The position numbers were made by a program, and so were the translations under genes. This document shows positions 1-9,811 of a stretch of DNA of 64,000 nucleotides, piece by piece (position 1 is the stretch's first letter; every line of letters starts with the position of its first letter). The stretch spans positions 372,001 to 436,000 of the forward strand of contig NZ_QGLE01000002.1 in the NCBI RefSeq assembly GCF_003173035.1, in the 5' to 3' direction. The DNA comes from Zavarzinia aquatilis (GTDB lineage: Bacteria > Pseudomonadota > Alphaproteobacteria > Zavarziniales > Zavarziniaceae). Under the pieces are notes generated by a model, which had not been told where the DNA came from, searched no databases, and saw nothing but the letters and a program-made list of their open reading frames with translations.

Positions 1-1
1 A

Positions 2-346
2 TCCGGCAATATCGCCCGCCATGTCGCCTATGTCGTTCATCCGGATCACGAGGCACTGCCGCCCGATCCGCTGGATGTCGACGCGATCCCGGTGTGGTCG
101 CGCACCGACGGGGCGCAGATGGCGGCGGCCATGGGCGGGGACCGGGTCCTGAAATTGACCCTCGACGGTCTGGCCTATCGCTTTCCCCTGCTCCAGGCGG
201 CGCCCGCCATCGCGCGCGCCATCGACGGCAAGTCCAGCGTTGGCGAAATCGCCGCGCGGGTGAAGATTCAGGGTTTCGAGCGGGCCTGGCCCGCCACTTT
301 CGCCGTGCTGAACGGGATCAGCCGGCTGTTCCTTCGTCGCGCTTGA
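2..346 (+). CDS. C-terminal part of a class I SAM-dependent methyltransferase-like protein (partial)
   Basis: An open frame runs in from the left edge with no start in the window and ends at TGA 344-346, giving about 114 residues. The visible part has no catalytic motif. It contains a stretch like ...AIDGKSSVGEIAARV... that resembles the C-terminal regulatory tail of alphaproteobacterial SAM-dependent methyltransferases (HPD, then an IDG-x3-x-GEI pattern). That family assignment is from memory and the SAM-binding half lies outside the window. The 3' end overlaps the convergent next gene by about 29 bp. The coding frame is credible from codon structure; the function is only moderately supported. 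Confidence 0.5.
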   Translation, partial: SGNIARHVAYVVHPDHEALPPDPLDVDAIPVWSRTDGAQMAAAMGGDRVLKLTLDGLAYRFPLLQAAPAIARAIDGKSSVGEIAARVKIQGFERAWPATFAVLNGISRLFLRRA

Positions 347-605
347 ACTTGTGGCCATAGATGAACCACAGGTTCCGCGCATAGATGACGAGGCCACCGG
401 CCTGGCCGGCGATGAACACCGGGTCTTCCCGGTGGATGGCATAGCCGAGCAGGACGACGCCGCCGCCGATGGAGAAGAACCAGAAGGCGACCGGCACCAG
501 GCTCTGCTTCGCCTTTTCGCTGGCGATCCACTGCACGACGAAGCGCATGGTGAAAAGCGCCTGTCCGGCGAAGCCGATGATGATCCACAAGGTCGTGTCG
601 TTCAC
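318..605 (-). CDS. Lipid-A-disaccharide synthase N-terminal-domain protein (small membrane protein)
   Basis: A 95-residue protein with two to three hydrophobic helices and the conserved pattern of the LAB_N family: FVVQWIASEK, then FWFFSIGGG and YARNLWFIYG. This domain is found fused to LpxB in some bacteria and alone in others, usually beside lipid glycosyltransferases. As a stand-alone protein its role is unproven, probably in membrane lipid or lipid A modification. The GTG start at 603-605 is chosen because GGAG lies six bases upstream and the domain begins immediately after it; an in-frame extension to 758 is poor-quality sequence. It converges on the methyltransferase fragment with a short overlap. 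Confidence 0.8.
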   Translation of the reverse strand: MNDTTLWIIIGFAGQALFTMRFVVQWIASEKAKQSLVPVAFWFFSIGGGVVLLGYAIHREDPVFIAGQAGGLVIYARNLWFIYGHKFKRDEGTAG

Positions 606-669
606 GATGCACTCCGGGGGGCGAAGATGCGGCGCCTTATAGCCGGAATTGGCTGCCGTGTCCCCTGCC

Positions 670-2802
670 TTAACTGCCCGGGCTGGCCAGCCAGACATCG
701 GCGCTGGCGGCCCGGCCGCTGGCGTCGAGCACGGTGACGCTGGTCCGGCCGATGCCATCCGGCTGCCATTCGGCCTGACGGCGGAAGGCGGTGGTGGCGA
801 TGGGCCGGCCGTTCACCAGGAAGGTCAGGGGCATGGTGCCGCCGCTTGCCCGCAGCAGCACGGTGGACAGCGTGCCGTCGGGAAGGCGCGGCACCTCGAT
901 GGTACTGCCGTCGAGCGGCGCGGCGAGGCGCAGGGTGTCGCGCCCGGCGGCGATGGCGGAGACATCGCCGCCCCGGCGCGGCCGCAGGCGCTTCAACCCG
1001 GGCGGCAGTTCCGACTGGCTGGCGACCAGCGTGCCGGGCGGCGGCGGTGGGCGGCGCAGGGCGTCCGGCCCCGGCGGCGGCAGCATGGAGAAGGCGGCGA
1101 AGACGAGGGGCGCGGCAGCATCGCGCCCCATGCGCCCGGGCGAGAAGGACCCGTCCGGCCGCCCAACCCAGACCCCGACGGTATAATCCTTGTCGTAGCC
1201 AATGGCCCAGGCATCGCGGAAACCATAGGACGTCCCAGTCTTATAGGCGATCTGCCGCCCGTCCGAGGTCGCTTCCCCGGGCAGGAGATGGGGCGGCGGC
1301 GGCGTGTCGCGCAGGATCGACGAGACCTGCCAGGCAGCGGAGGCGGACAGGAGCGTGGCCGGCACGCCCGCCTCGTCGTGGATGCGATCGCGCAGCGGCA
1401 GGGCGCGGCCGCCGTCCGCGAGCGCGGCATAGAGCGTGACCAGATCGCGCAAGGTGACGCCGACACCGCCGAGGGCGATGGGCAGGCTGGGTTCCGCCCC
1501 CGGATCGGGCAGGCGCAGGCGCACGCCCACGCCCGCCAGCCGGGCGGCGAAGCGGCGCGGCCCGACGAGATCGAGCACGGCGACGGCGGGAATGTTGAGC
1601 GAAAGCTGAAGCGCCTCCGCCAGCTTCACCTCGCCCCGGTAGAGCCGGTCGAAATTCTTCGGGGCATAGCCGCCGAAATGGGTCGGCCGGTCGACGACGA
1701 TGGTTTCCGGGTGGCACACCAGTTCCTCGAAGCCCATGCCATAGATGAAGGGTTTCAGGGCCGAACCGGGGGAACGCACGGCCATGGTCATGTCGATGGG
1801 GCCCGCCCGCCGCCGGTCGAAATAGCCGGCGGAACCGACGCTGGCGACCACCCGCCTTCCGTCGTTGGCGACGACGAGAATGGCGATATTGGCCGTCGCC
1901 TCGAACTGGGCGACGCTGCGCGCGGCGAGGTCTTCCAGCTTCTGCTGCAGGTCGCGCTCGATGGTGCTGGCGATGACCGAGGCACCGGGATCGGCCATGT
2001 GCAGCCGCTCGGCCAGATGGGGCGCGAAGAAGGGCGCGGGCAGCCGGGCGACCGGCACCTCCTCCTCCATCGCCTCGCGGGCGGCGGCCTCGGTGATGAC
2101 GCCGGCGGCGGCGACCCTGGTCAGCACCTCGTCGCGCATCTGCCGGGCGACATCCTCGTGGCGGTCGGGGCGGCGCCGTTCGGGCGATTGCGGCAGGGCG
2201 ACCAGCAGCGCCGCCTCGGCATCGGTCAGATGGTCCGGCTCCTTGCCGAAATAGAACAGCGAGGCCGCCCGCACCCCTTCGAGATTGCCGCCATAGGGCG
2301 CGAGGGTGAGATAGAGACCGAGGATATCGTCCTTCGACAAATACCATTCGAGCTGCAGCGCCCGCGCCATCTCGATCAGCTTGGAGCCGAAGGTGCGCGG
2401 CCGCGGCTCGATCAGGCGGGCGGTCTGCATGGTCAGGGTCGAGGCGCCGGAGACGATGCGCCCCGACAGGAGCGCCTGCCCCGTCGCGCGCAGCACGGCG
2501 ATGGGATCGACCCCCCAGTGATCGGCGAAGCGCCGGTCCTCATAGGCGGTGAGCATGGCGAGATAGCGGGGATCGACATCGACCGGCCGCGCGGTAAAGC
2601 GCCAGCGCCCATCCCCGGTCTGAAAGGCACGCAGGGGTTGGCCGCCGGCATCGAGGACGATGGTCGAGCGTGCGGCGACGAGATCGAGCGGCAGCGGATA
2701 GAGCCGGTCAAGCAGGATGGCGGCAGCCATCAGAGTGACGGCGGCGACACCTGCGCAGAAAGCCAGCCGGCGCCACCCGCGCCCGAAGTTCAACCGCTTC
2801 AT
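670..2802 (-). CDS. pbpC: Penicillin-binding protein 1C (bifunctional peptidoglycan glycosyltransferase/transpeptidase)
   Basis: A 710-residue class A PBP with an N-terminal membrane anchor (about 12-31). The glycosyltransferase-51 domain shows EDRRFADHWG (catalytic Glu88) and GASTLTMQTARL (about 119-130). The transpeptidase domain has the active-site S347-A-L-K350, a SLN motif and KTGTSYGFRDAW. A C-terminal BiPBP_C domain makes up roughly the last 90 residues. It polymerises lipid II and may crosslink stem peptides in the periplasm. The start at 2802 (MKRLNFGRG) places the basic stretch directly before the anchor; an upstream in-frame Met at 2856 would add an implausible leader. PbpC often sits beside an alpha-2-macroglobulin gene, which is absent here. 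Confidence 0.93.
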   Translation of the reverse strand: MKRLNFGRGWRRLAFCAGVAAVTLMAAAILLDRLYPLPLDLVAARSTIVLDAGGQPLRAFQTGDGRWRFTARPVDVDPRYLAMLTAYEDRRFADHWGVDPIAVLRATGQALLSGRIVSGASTLTMQTARLIEPRPRTFGSKLIEMARALQLEWYLSKDDILGLYLTLAPYGGNLEGVRAASLFYFGKEPDHLTDAEAALLVALPQSPERRRPDRHEDVARQMRDEVLTRVAAAGVITEAAAREAMEEEVPVARLPAPFFAPHLAERLHMADPGASVIASTIERDLQQKLEDLAARSVAQFEATANIAILVVANDGRRVVASVGSAGYFDRRRAGPIDMTMAVRSPGSALKPFIYGMGFEELVCHPETIVVDRPTHFGGYAPKNFDRLYRGEVKLAEALQLSLNIPAVAVLDLVGPRRFAARLAGVGVRLRLPDPGAEPSLPIALGGVGVTLRDLVTLYAALADGGRALPLRDRIHDEAGVPATLLSASAAWQVSSILRDTPPPPHLLPGEATSDGRQIAYKTGTSYGFRDAWAIGYDKDYTVGVWVGRPDGSFSPGRMGRDAAAPLVFAAFSMLPPPGPDALRRPPPPPGTLVASQSELPPGLKRLRPRRGGDVSAIAAGRDTLRLAAPLDGSTIEVPRLPDGTLSTVLLRASGGTMPLTFLVNGRPIATTAFRRQAEWQPDGIGRTSVTVLDASGRAASADVWLASPGS

Positions 2803-2902
2803 CCGTTGCCTGTCGCCCAAACCGCCGGCCCGCGCCGACAGGGGCCAGATAAGCACGGGGAAGGCCCCGAGGCGATGGCGTCGATCACATCAAGGGCTGG
2901 GG

Positions 2903-2948
2903 CCAAAAATAAAAAGAGGCCACACCCGCCCATCGGCGCGGTGTGGCC
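2903..2948 (-). terminator. Rho-independent terminator of the 55-residue DUF465 gene
   Basis: An eight-base stem (GGCCACAC at 2918-2925 with GTGTGGCC at 2941-2948) is followed on the minus strand by a T-rich tract, T5-A-T5. It lies just past the stop of the DUF465 gene at 2972 and upstream of pbpC, so it separates the two genes and pbpC needs its own promoter. Confidence 0.8.
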
Positions 2949-2971
2949 CCCAGCCGGTTACGGCCTGGAAT

Positions 2972-3139
2972 TCAATGAGTGGGCAGACGACTGATCTCGT
3001 CCTTGATGCGCAGCTTTTCGCGCTTGAGCTTGGTGATCACCGCCGGATCCGGCATCGGCCGGTGGGCCTCGGCCTCCAATTCCCGGTCGATCGACGCATG
3101 GCGTTGGGACAGGCTGCTTGCGCGTGCTTCAAGGCTCAT
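2972..3139 (-). CDS. YdcH-family (DUF465) small protein
   Basis: A 55-residue ORF starting ATG (3137-3139), with GGAGG about eight bases upstream, and ending TGA at 2972-2974. The protein MSLEARASSLSQRHASIDRE... continues to a KLKREKLRIKDEI helix, which matches the short antiparallel coiled-coil DUF465/YdcH family (HxxID...E...LKKxKLxIKDEI). The family function is unknown. It has its own strong terminator. A second family member lies at 4486-4686, so the genome has at least two paralogues. The coding call rests on family pattern, RBS and terminator together. Confidence 0.87.
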   Translation of the reverse strand: MSLEARASSLSQRHASIDRELEAEAHRPMPDPAVITKLKREKLRIKDEISRLPTH

Positions 3140-3326
3140 TCGCACATCCTCCCTTCAAGTCACGGGACTGACATGAAAGCACATGGGGATGGCATCGTCA
3201 GCCGTCAATGATGGATGCAGCGCATTGATTCGATGCCGCATCGCACCATGTTCCAAAACCGTTGACCCGGCCCGTCTCTGCCCCCACCCTCCGCCCTCGA
3301 AACCGTCGAGAAAGCACCGCTGGACC

Positions 3327-3974
3327 ATGGCTGCGCCCGCTTCCCAGAAACCCCGGATGATCGTGGGCATTTCCGGCGCCTCGGGCGTCATGCTCGGCAT
3401 CCGCCTGCTCGAGCAGCTGCGCGCCCTCGATGTCGAGAGCCATCTGGTGATGACGAAGGCGGCGGAAATGACCCTCGCCTATGAGACCGATCTGAAGGTG
3501 GCGGATGTCCATGCCCTCGCCGACGTGGTCTATCCGGTCGCCGATATCGGCGCCGCCATTGCCTCGGGCAGTTTCCGCACCCTCGGCATGGTGATCGCGC
3601 CCTGTTCGATCCGCACCCTGTCGGAAATCGCCACCGGGGTAACCTCCAGCCTGATCAGCCGGGCGGCCGATGTCGTGCTGAAGGAGCGGCGCCGTCTCGT
3701 CCTCATGGTGCGGGAGACGCCGCTGCACCTCGGCCACCTGCGCACGATGACCGCGGTCACCGAAATGGGCGCGGTGGTGATGCCGCCGGTCCCGGCCTAT
3801 TACGCCGAGCTGGAGACCATCGACGACGCGACGCGGCAGAGCGCCGGCCGCGTCCTCGACCTGTTCGATCTCGATTCGGCGCCGGTGCGGCGCTGGGGCG
3901 AGGCGAGCCGGCCGCGCGTCCGGCCCCGGCCGCGCCCCCCCGCGGCAGGCCCGCGCAAGAGCAAGGCCAAGTAG
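3327..3974 (+). CDS. ubiX: UbiX-type flavin prenyltransferase
   Basis: A 215-residue protein with the GISGASG phosphate/flavin-binding loop at about 14-20, the IAPCS(I/M)RTL-x-EIA-x-G motif, and the KERRRLVLMVRETPL-x3-H motif. All are characteristic of UbiX/Pad1. The enzyme makes prenylated FMN, the cofactor for UbiD-type decarboxylases, including the one in ubiquinone synthesis. Start ATG 3327 is chosen because homology begins there; a longer frame to 3183 is a poor-quality extension. The last 30 or so residues are Arg/Pro-rich and basic (RPRVRPRPRPP...KSKAK), beyond the usual UbiX length. No ubiD is present in the window. Confidence 0.9.
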   Translation: MAAPASQKPRMIVGISGASGVMLGIRLLEQLRALDVESHLVMTKAAEMTLAYETDLKVADVHALADVVYPVADIGAAIASGSFRTLGMVIAPCSIRTLSEIATGVTSSLISRAADVVLKERRRLVLMVRETPLHLGHLRTMTAVTEMGAVVMPPVPAYYAELETIDDATRQSAGRVLDLFDLDSAPVRRWGEASRPRVRPRPRPPAAGPRKSKAK

Positions 3975-3975
3975 C

Positions 3976-4428
3976 TCACAATCCCGCCAGCAGCACCCCG
4001 GCCCCCGTGACGCCATAGGCGGCGAGACTGGCCGCGGCGATTTCGGGCGCCGGGCGGGAATCGCGCCCGAGCCGCGGCGCGGCGGCCAGCATCTGGCGCT
4101 GTGATTCGCGTTCCAGATCCAGTTCGGCCGCCTTGGCCGCGGCATATTCGGGACCTCCCGCCGCCTTCAGGGCGCGGCGGCGCGCCCGCGCCGGCAGCAG
4201 CGCCCATTGCCGGAAGGGCGCGGCCGCGCGCTCCACCGCAGCGATTTCCGTTGGCGAAAGCGGCCGAAACCCTTGCCCGGCGAGGAAAACCAGTAGCAAA
4301 ACGAGGTTCACGTCCCGCCCCAGCCGGTCCTGCAGATCGAGGCAGAAGGCGGCGACGCCGGGGCGATCGTAACAGGCGATCGACCAGCGCCAGAATTCCG
4401 CCGCGCCCGGCCCGTCAGAAACATTCAT
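3976..4428 (-). CDS. TIGR02444/DUF2390 family protein
   Basis: A 150-residue protein beginning MNVSDGPGAAEFWRWSIACYD, with the FWRxSxxxYxxPGVAxxCLxLQDRxGxDVNLVLxxxFL pattern of the TIGR02444 family. Function is unknown. Start ATG 4428 is chosen because the conserved N-terminus begins there. It is convergent with ubiX (one base between stops) and divergent from the DUF465-purEK unit, leaving a 57-bp promoter gap. Confidence 0.8.
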   Translation of the reverse strand: MNVSDGPGAAEFWRWSIACYDRPGVAAFCLDLQDRLGRDVNLVLLLVFLAGQGFRPLSPTEIAAVERAAAPFRQWALLPARARRRALKAAGGPEYAAAKAAELDLERESQRQMLAAAPRLGRDSRPAPEIAAASLAAYGVTGAGVLLAGL

Positions 4429-4485
4429 GGTCGCGCCCAGACATGGTATAAAGCCCCTCTTTCCGGTGTGGGGATCGCGGCGCGC

Positions 4486-4686
4486 ATGGTGGACGAGGAA
4501 GAGCTTCAGCGAAAGCTGACCGAATTGATGCAGGAACACCGTGACCTTGATGCCGCCATCGACGCTCTCATCGCCACACCGCCCTTCGATCAGATTCAGG
4601 TGCAGCGCCTGAAAAAGCGCAAGCTGCAGCTGAAAGACCTGATCCTGAAGATCAACAGCCAGCTCCTGCCCGACATCATCGCCTGA
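4486..4686 (+). CDS. YdcH-family (DUF465) small protein, second copy
   Basis: A 66-residue, highly charged helical protein (MVDEEELQRKLTELMQEH, then AAIDALIA and QRLKKRKLQLKDLILKI) matching DUF465/YdcH. ATG 4486 is preferred; a GTG at 4468 would add six residues. Only 12 bp separate it from purE, so it probably leads a DUF465-purE-purK operon. Function is unknown; the family forms a short coiled coil. Confidence 0.87.
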   Translation: MVDEEELQRKLTELMQEHRDLDAAIDALIATPPFDQIQVQRLKKRKLQLKDLILKINSQLLPDIIA

Positions 4687-4698
4687 CAGGCTTCATCC

Positions 4699-5183
4699 AT
4701 GACCTCCCCTTCTCCCGTCGTCGGCATCATCATGGGCAGCCGGTCGGACTGGCCCACCATGATTCATGCCGCCGAAACCCTGGCCAATCTCGGCGTGCCG
4801 CATGAGGTGAAGGTGGTTTCCGCCCACCGCACGCCCGAGCGCATGTTCGATTACGCCAAGGGCGCCAAGGCCCGGGGTCTGAAGGTGATCATCGCCGGGG
4901 CCGGCGGCGCCGCCCATCTGCCGGGCATGGCCGCCTCGCTGACCAGCCTGCCGGTGCTGGGCGTGCCCGTCGAAAGCCACAGCCTGAAGGGCCAGGATTC
5001 GCTGCTGTCGATCGTGCAGATGCCGGGCGGCGTGCCCGTCGGCACCCTCGCCATCGGCAAGGCGGGGGCGATCAACGCCGGCCTGCTGGCGGCGTCGATC
5101 CTCGCCCTGTCGGACCCGGTGCTTGATGCCCGTCTGGTCGAATTCCGCCGCCGCCAGACCGAAAGCGTGCCGGAGACGGCGGA

Positions 5184-5187
<4 letters not shown>
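4699..5187 (+). CDS. purE: N5-carboxyaminoimidazole ribonucleotide mutase
   Basis: A 162-residue protein with the class I PurE motifs GSRSDWPTM near the N-terminus, SAHRTPERM and [12 protein letters not shown]. It converts N5-CAIR to CAIR in de novo purine synthesis. Length and motifs are normal for the family. Its TGA overlaps the GTG start of purK (GTGA, 5184-5187), which supports translational coupling with the partner enzyme. Confidence 0.97.
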
Positions 5188-6344
<1,157 letters not shown>

Positions 6345-6351
6345 TCCCGCG

Positions 6352-7188
6352 TCAGCCGAAGGCGGCCAGGTCCCCGGCATCGTCGAGGGCCTGCGCCTGC
6401 GCGAGGCTGTCGCCGATGGCGATCAGGATCGGCTCGTCAAGGCCGAGGGTGGCCGCGCCTGCCGCGAGCCCGTGGAGCGGCCCGGCCCAGCGCGCCTCGG
6501 TCGGGCGCGAGACGGCGCAGACCGCGACCGCGGGCGTTACCGCCGGCAGGCCCGCGCCGGTCAGGCGGGCGACCATGTCCGCCACCGTCCGTCCGCCCAT
6601 GTAGATGACGAGGGTGGTGCGGGGATCGGCCAGCCCCTGCCAATCCAGCGTGTCCGGCAGGGTGCCGTGGCGCGAATGGCCGGTGACGAAGCGCACCGAC
6701 TGGGCGTGATCGCGATGGGTAAGCGAGACGCCGAGGGCCGACGCCATGGCGAGGGCGGCGGTGACGCCCGGGATCACCTCGACCGCGATGCCCTCGCGGC
6801 GCAGACGCTCGATCTCCTCGCCGGCGCGGCCGAAGATCATGGGATCGCCGGATTTCAGGCGCACCACATGCTTGCCCTTGCGGGCGAATTTCACCATCAG
6901 GTCGTCGATATCCTGCTGCCGGCAGGAGGCCCGGCCGCCACGCTTGCCGACGGCGAGGCAGCGCGCCTTCTCGTGCACCAGGTCGAGAATGCCGTCGCCG
7001 ACGAGATCGTCGAACAGCACGACATCCGCCGCCTGCAAGGCCTTCACCGCCTTCAGGGTGAGAAGGTCCGGATCGCCCGGCCCCGCCCCCACCAGGGTGA
7101 CCCGGCCCGGACCGTCGGACGGGTGGCCCGCCGCGCGGCCGCCCTTCAGCAGGGTGACGTCAACCGGCTTTCGCTGTGGCGCAGGCAT
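6352..7188 (-). CDS. cobA: Uroporphyrinogen-III C-methyltransferase
   Basis: A 278-residue SAM-dependent methylase of the precorrin-2 type: VGAGPGDPDLLTLKA near residues 31-45, VRLKSGDPMIFGRAGEE, and a VIPGVTAALAMAS segment. It makes precorrin-2, the precursor of siroheme, which the NirB nitrite reductase encoded upstream requires. The ATG at 7188 lies inside the 3' end of nasA (29-bp overlap), so it is the last gene of the nitrate operon and is dedicated to cofactor supply. The protein is single-domain: it lacks the CysG oxidase/ferrochelatase half, so those steps must be encoded elsewhere. Confidence 0.94.
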   Translation of the reverse strand: MPAPQRKPVDVTLLKGGRAAGHPSDGPGRVTLVGAGPGDPDLLTLKAVKALQAADVVLFDDLVGDGILDLVHEKARCLAVGKRGGRASCRQQDIDDLMVKFARKGKHVVRLKSGDPMIFGRAGEEIERLRREGIAVEVIPGVTAALAMASALGVSLTHRDHAQSVRFVTGHSRHGTLPDTLDWQGLADPRTTLVIYMGGRTVADMVARLTGAGLPAVTPAVAVCAVSRPTEARWAGPLHGLAAGAATLGLDEPILIAIGDSLAQAQALDDAGDLAAFG

Positions 7189-9811
7189 CAATCAACCTCC
7201 CGATTTCCATGCGGCACGAGCCGCAGTTGGTTCCCGCCTTCAGGCACGCGCCGACGGCGTCGATGGTCCGGGCGCCGGCCTTGGCCGCCGCCACGATCTG
7301 GTTCACGCCGACCGAGAAACACGAACACACGATGGCGCCCGGATCGGCCCCGGCTTCCCCGCCCCGCCCGGCGAGCAGGCGCAGGCGCTCCGCCCCGTCG
7401 AGGCGCTGGCCCAGCCGGCCGATGAGCCAGCCCCGCGCCGTCTCCACCGGCCCGGGCGCGATGAACAGGGCGGCGACGAGCCGGCCGCCCTCGAACACGG
7501 CGAAACGGTGGGCGCCATGGGCCGTGTCCCGATAGGCGAGGATTTCGGCTTCCGGCCCCGGCGAGACCAGATGGGTGACCATCTCCCGCCAGTCGTCCGG
7601 ATCGACGCTGCCGGCGATTTCGGCGCGGTAACCGCCCTCGCAGGGCGCGACCGCCCAATAGTCGAAGTCGTGAACCTGCGGCCGCGCCGCGCTGACCAGG
7701 AAACCGTGCCAGCCGGCTGCGAAGCGGCGCACGGATACGGGCGTCGACTTCGACGCGGGCTGGCCCGACACGGGATCGACCCGGGGCGCCACCAGCGCGT
7801 CGACCCGCGACAGCGAGGCCTGCTGGCCGGTCCAGTGAATGGGCGCGAAGACCGAACCGGCCTGTTGGCGCTTGGTGATCAACACGCGCAGCAGCGCGCG
7901 GCCGTGATCGCTCTCCACCCATGCGAGGTCGGCGGCGCCGAGGCCGAGGGTGCGGGCATCGTCCGGATGGACTTCGACGAAGGGTTCCGCGTAGTGGCTG
8001 GTCAGACGCGCGGTCTTGCCCGTCCGCGTCATCGTGTGCCACTGGTCACGCACCCGGCCGGTGTTCAGGACGAAGGGGCGTTTCGCGGTGGTACGCGCGA
8101 GGGGCGCGCGCCACGGCGTCGCCACGAAACGCGCCCGCCCGTCGGCGGTGAAGAAACGGCCGTCGGCGAAGAAACGCGCGCGGGCCGGCCGGCCGGCCGG
8201 TTGCGGCCACTGGAATGGCGCGAGGGCATCGTAACCCGCGTCGTCGATTTCGGCATGGGCGCCGATATCGAAATCGCGCCGCCCATCGTTGCCATAGGCC
8301 GAGAGCGCGGCATGTTCGCGGAAGATCGCGGCGGGACCGTCCCAGTCGAAACCGGCATGGCCCATGCGCCGCGCGACCTCCGCCATCTGCCACCAGTCGG
8401 GTTTCGCCTCGCCCGGCAGGGGCAGGAAGGCGCGCTGGCGCGAAATGCGGCGTTCGGAATTGGTGACCGTGCCATCCTTCTCGCCCCAGGCGGCCGAGGG
8501 CAGCAGGACATCGGCAAAGCGCGTGGTATCGGTCGCGCGGACGACATCGGAGACGACGACGAAGGGACAGGCATCGAGGGCGGCGGCCACGCCGTCGGCA
8601 TCGGGCAGGCTGGCGACCGGATTGGTCGCCATGATCCACAGCGCCTTGATACGGCCGTCGCGCACCGCCTCGAACAGCTCGACCGCCTTCAGGCCCGGGC
8701 GTTCGGCGATACGCGGGGCATCCCAGAAACCGCGCACCAGGGCGCGGTGGTCGGCATCGCCGATTTCCATGTGGGCGGCGAGCTGGTTGGCGAGGCCGCC
8801 GACCTCGCGCCCGCCCATGGCGTTGGGCTGGCCGGTGACCGAGAACGGCCCCATGCCCGGCCGGCCGATGCGCCCGGTCAGAAGATGGCAGTTGACGATG
8901 GCGTTCACCTTGTCGGTCCCGGTGGCCGACTGGTTGACCCCTTGGGAATAGACCGTGACCACCCGCTCGGTCGCGGCGAAGAGGCGGAAGAAATGCTCGA
9001 CCTCGGCGGGATCGAGCCCGGTCCAGCGCGCGGTGGTGCGAATATCCGCGCCGGTTGCCGCCGCCAGCGCCTCGACGAGGCCATTGGTATGCGCGGCGAC
9101 GAAAGCTTCGTCGACCTGGTGAACCCCGGCGAGGTGAACGAGAAGGCCGTTGAACAGCGCGACATCGCTGCCCGGCGCGATCGACAGATGCAGGTCGGCG
9201 AGTTCGCTGGTCGCGGTGCGCCGCGGGTCGATGGTGACGACACGCAGCTCCGGCCGCGCGGCCTTGGCCGCGGCCAGGCGCTGGAACAGCACCGGGTGGC
9301 ACCAGGCGAGGTTGGAGCCGACGAGGACGACGAGATCCGCCTGTTCCAGGTCTTCGTAAGTGCCGGGCACCGTATCGCTGCCGAAGGCGCGCTTGTGCCC
9401 CGCAACCGAGGACGCCATGCACAGCCGGCTGTTGGTGTCGATGTTGCCCGAGCCGATGAAGCCCTTCATCAGCTTGTTGGCAGCATAATAATCCTCGGTC
9501 AGCAATTGGCCCGAGACATAGAAGGCGACGGCATCCGGCCCGTGTTCCTCGATCGCCGAGAGGAAGCGGCGGGCGACATGGTCGAGGGCACTATCCCATG
9601 TCGCCCGCACACCACCGACTTCCGGGGCCAGAAGCCGGTCTTCGAGGCCCAGGGTTTCCCCCAGCGCCGAGCCCTTGGAACACAGCCGGCCGAAATTGGC
9701 CGGATGGTCCGGATCGCCCTTGATGGTGACGCGGCCATCCGCCTGCGGCGAGGCGAGAACGCCGCAGCCGACCCCGCAATAGGGACAGGTCGTGCACGTC
9801 ACCCCGGACAT
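7160..9811 (-). CDS. nasA: Assimilatory nitrate reductase catalytic subunit with C-terminal [2Fe-2S] domain
   Basis: An 883-residue molybdopterin oxidoreductase. N-terminal [4Fe-4S] ligands are Cys9, Cys12, Cys16 and a fourth in FGRLCSKG. Signature stretches NSRLCMASSVAGHKRAFGSD and MGGREVGGLANQL belong to the NasA/NarB bis-MGD family. The last ~60 residues (IVCSCFSVG ... GTNCGSC) form a BFD-like [2Fe-2S] domain, as in NADH-linked NasA enzymes. It reduces nitrate to nitrite in the cytoplasm. The ATG at 9811 overlaps the nirD stop by one base. No separate NasC-type flavoprotein is encoded in the window, so the electron donor is uncertain. Confidence 0.95.
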   Translation of the reverse strand: MSGVTCTTCPYCGVGCGVLASPQADGRVTIKGDPDHPANFGRLCSKGSALGETLGLEDRLLAPEVGGVRATWDSALDHVARRFLSAIEEHGPDAVAFYVSGQLLTEDYYAANKLMKGFIGSGNIDTNSRLCMASSVAGHKRAFGSDTVPGTYEDLEQADLVVLVGSNLAWCHPVLFQRLAAAKAARPELRVVTIDPRRTATSELADLHLSIAPGSDVALFNGLLVHLAGVHQVDEAFVAAHTNGLVEALAAATGADIRTTARWTGLDPAEVEHFFRLFAATERVVTVYSQGVNQSATGTDKVNAIVNCHLLTGRIGRPGMGPFSVTGQPNAMGGREVGGLANQLAAHMEIGDADHRALVRGFWDAPRIAERPGLKAVELFEAVRDGRIKALWIMATNPVASLPDADGVAAALDACPFVVVSDVVRATDTTRFADVLLPSAAWGEKDGTVTNSERRISRQRAFLPLPGEAKPDWWQMAEVARRMGHAGFDWDGPAAIFREHAALSAYGNDGRRDFDIGAHAEIDDAGYDALAPFQWPQPAGRPARARFFADGRFFTADGRARFVATPWRAPLARTTAKRPFVLNTGRVRDQWHTMTRTGKTARLTSHYAEPFVEVHPDDARTLGLGAADLAWVESDHGRALLRVLITKRQQAGSVFAPIHWTGQQASLSRVDALVAPRVDPVSGQPASKSTPVSVRRFAAGWHGFLVSAARPQVHDFDYWAVAPCEGGYRAEIAGSVDPDDWREMVTHLVSPGPEAEILAYRDTAHGAHRFAVFEGGRLVAALFIAPGPVETARGWLIGRLGQRLDGAERLRLLAGRGGEAGADPGAIVCSCFSVGVNQIVAAAKAGARTIDAVGACLKAGTNCGSCRMEIGRLIDACATAKAG

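Noticed and set aside
649-2994. Very long open frames antisense to pbpC (and likewise opposite nasA at 6746-9973 and nirB at 10191-12617)
   Set aside because: High GC leaves few stops in the complementary frames. The translated proteins are Gly/Arg/Asp-rich with no family pattern, while the opposite strand encodes clear enzymes.
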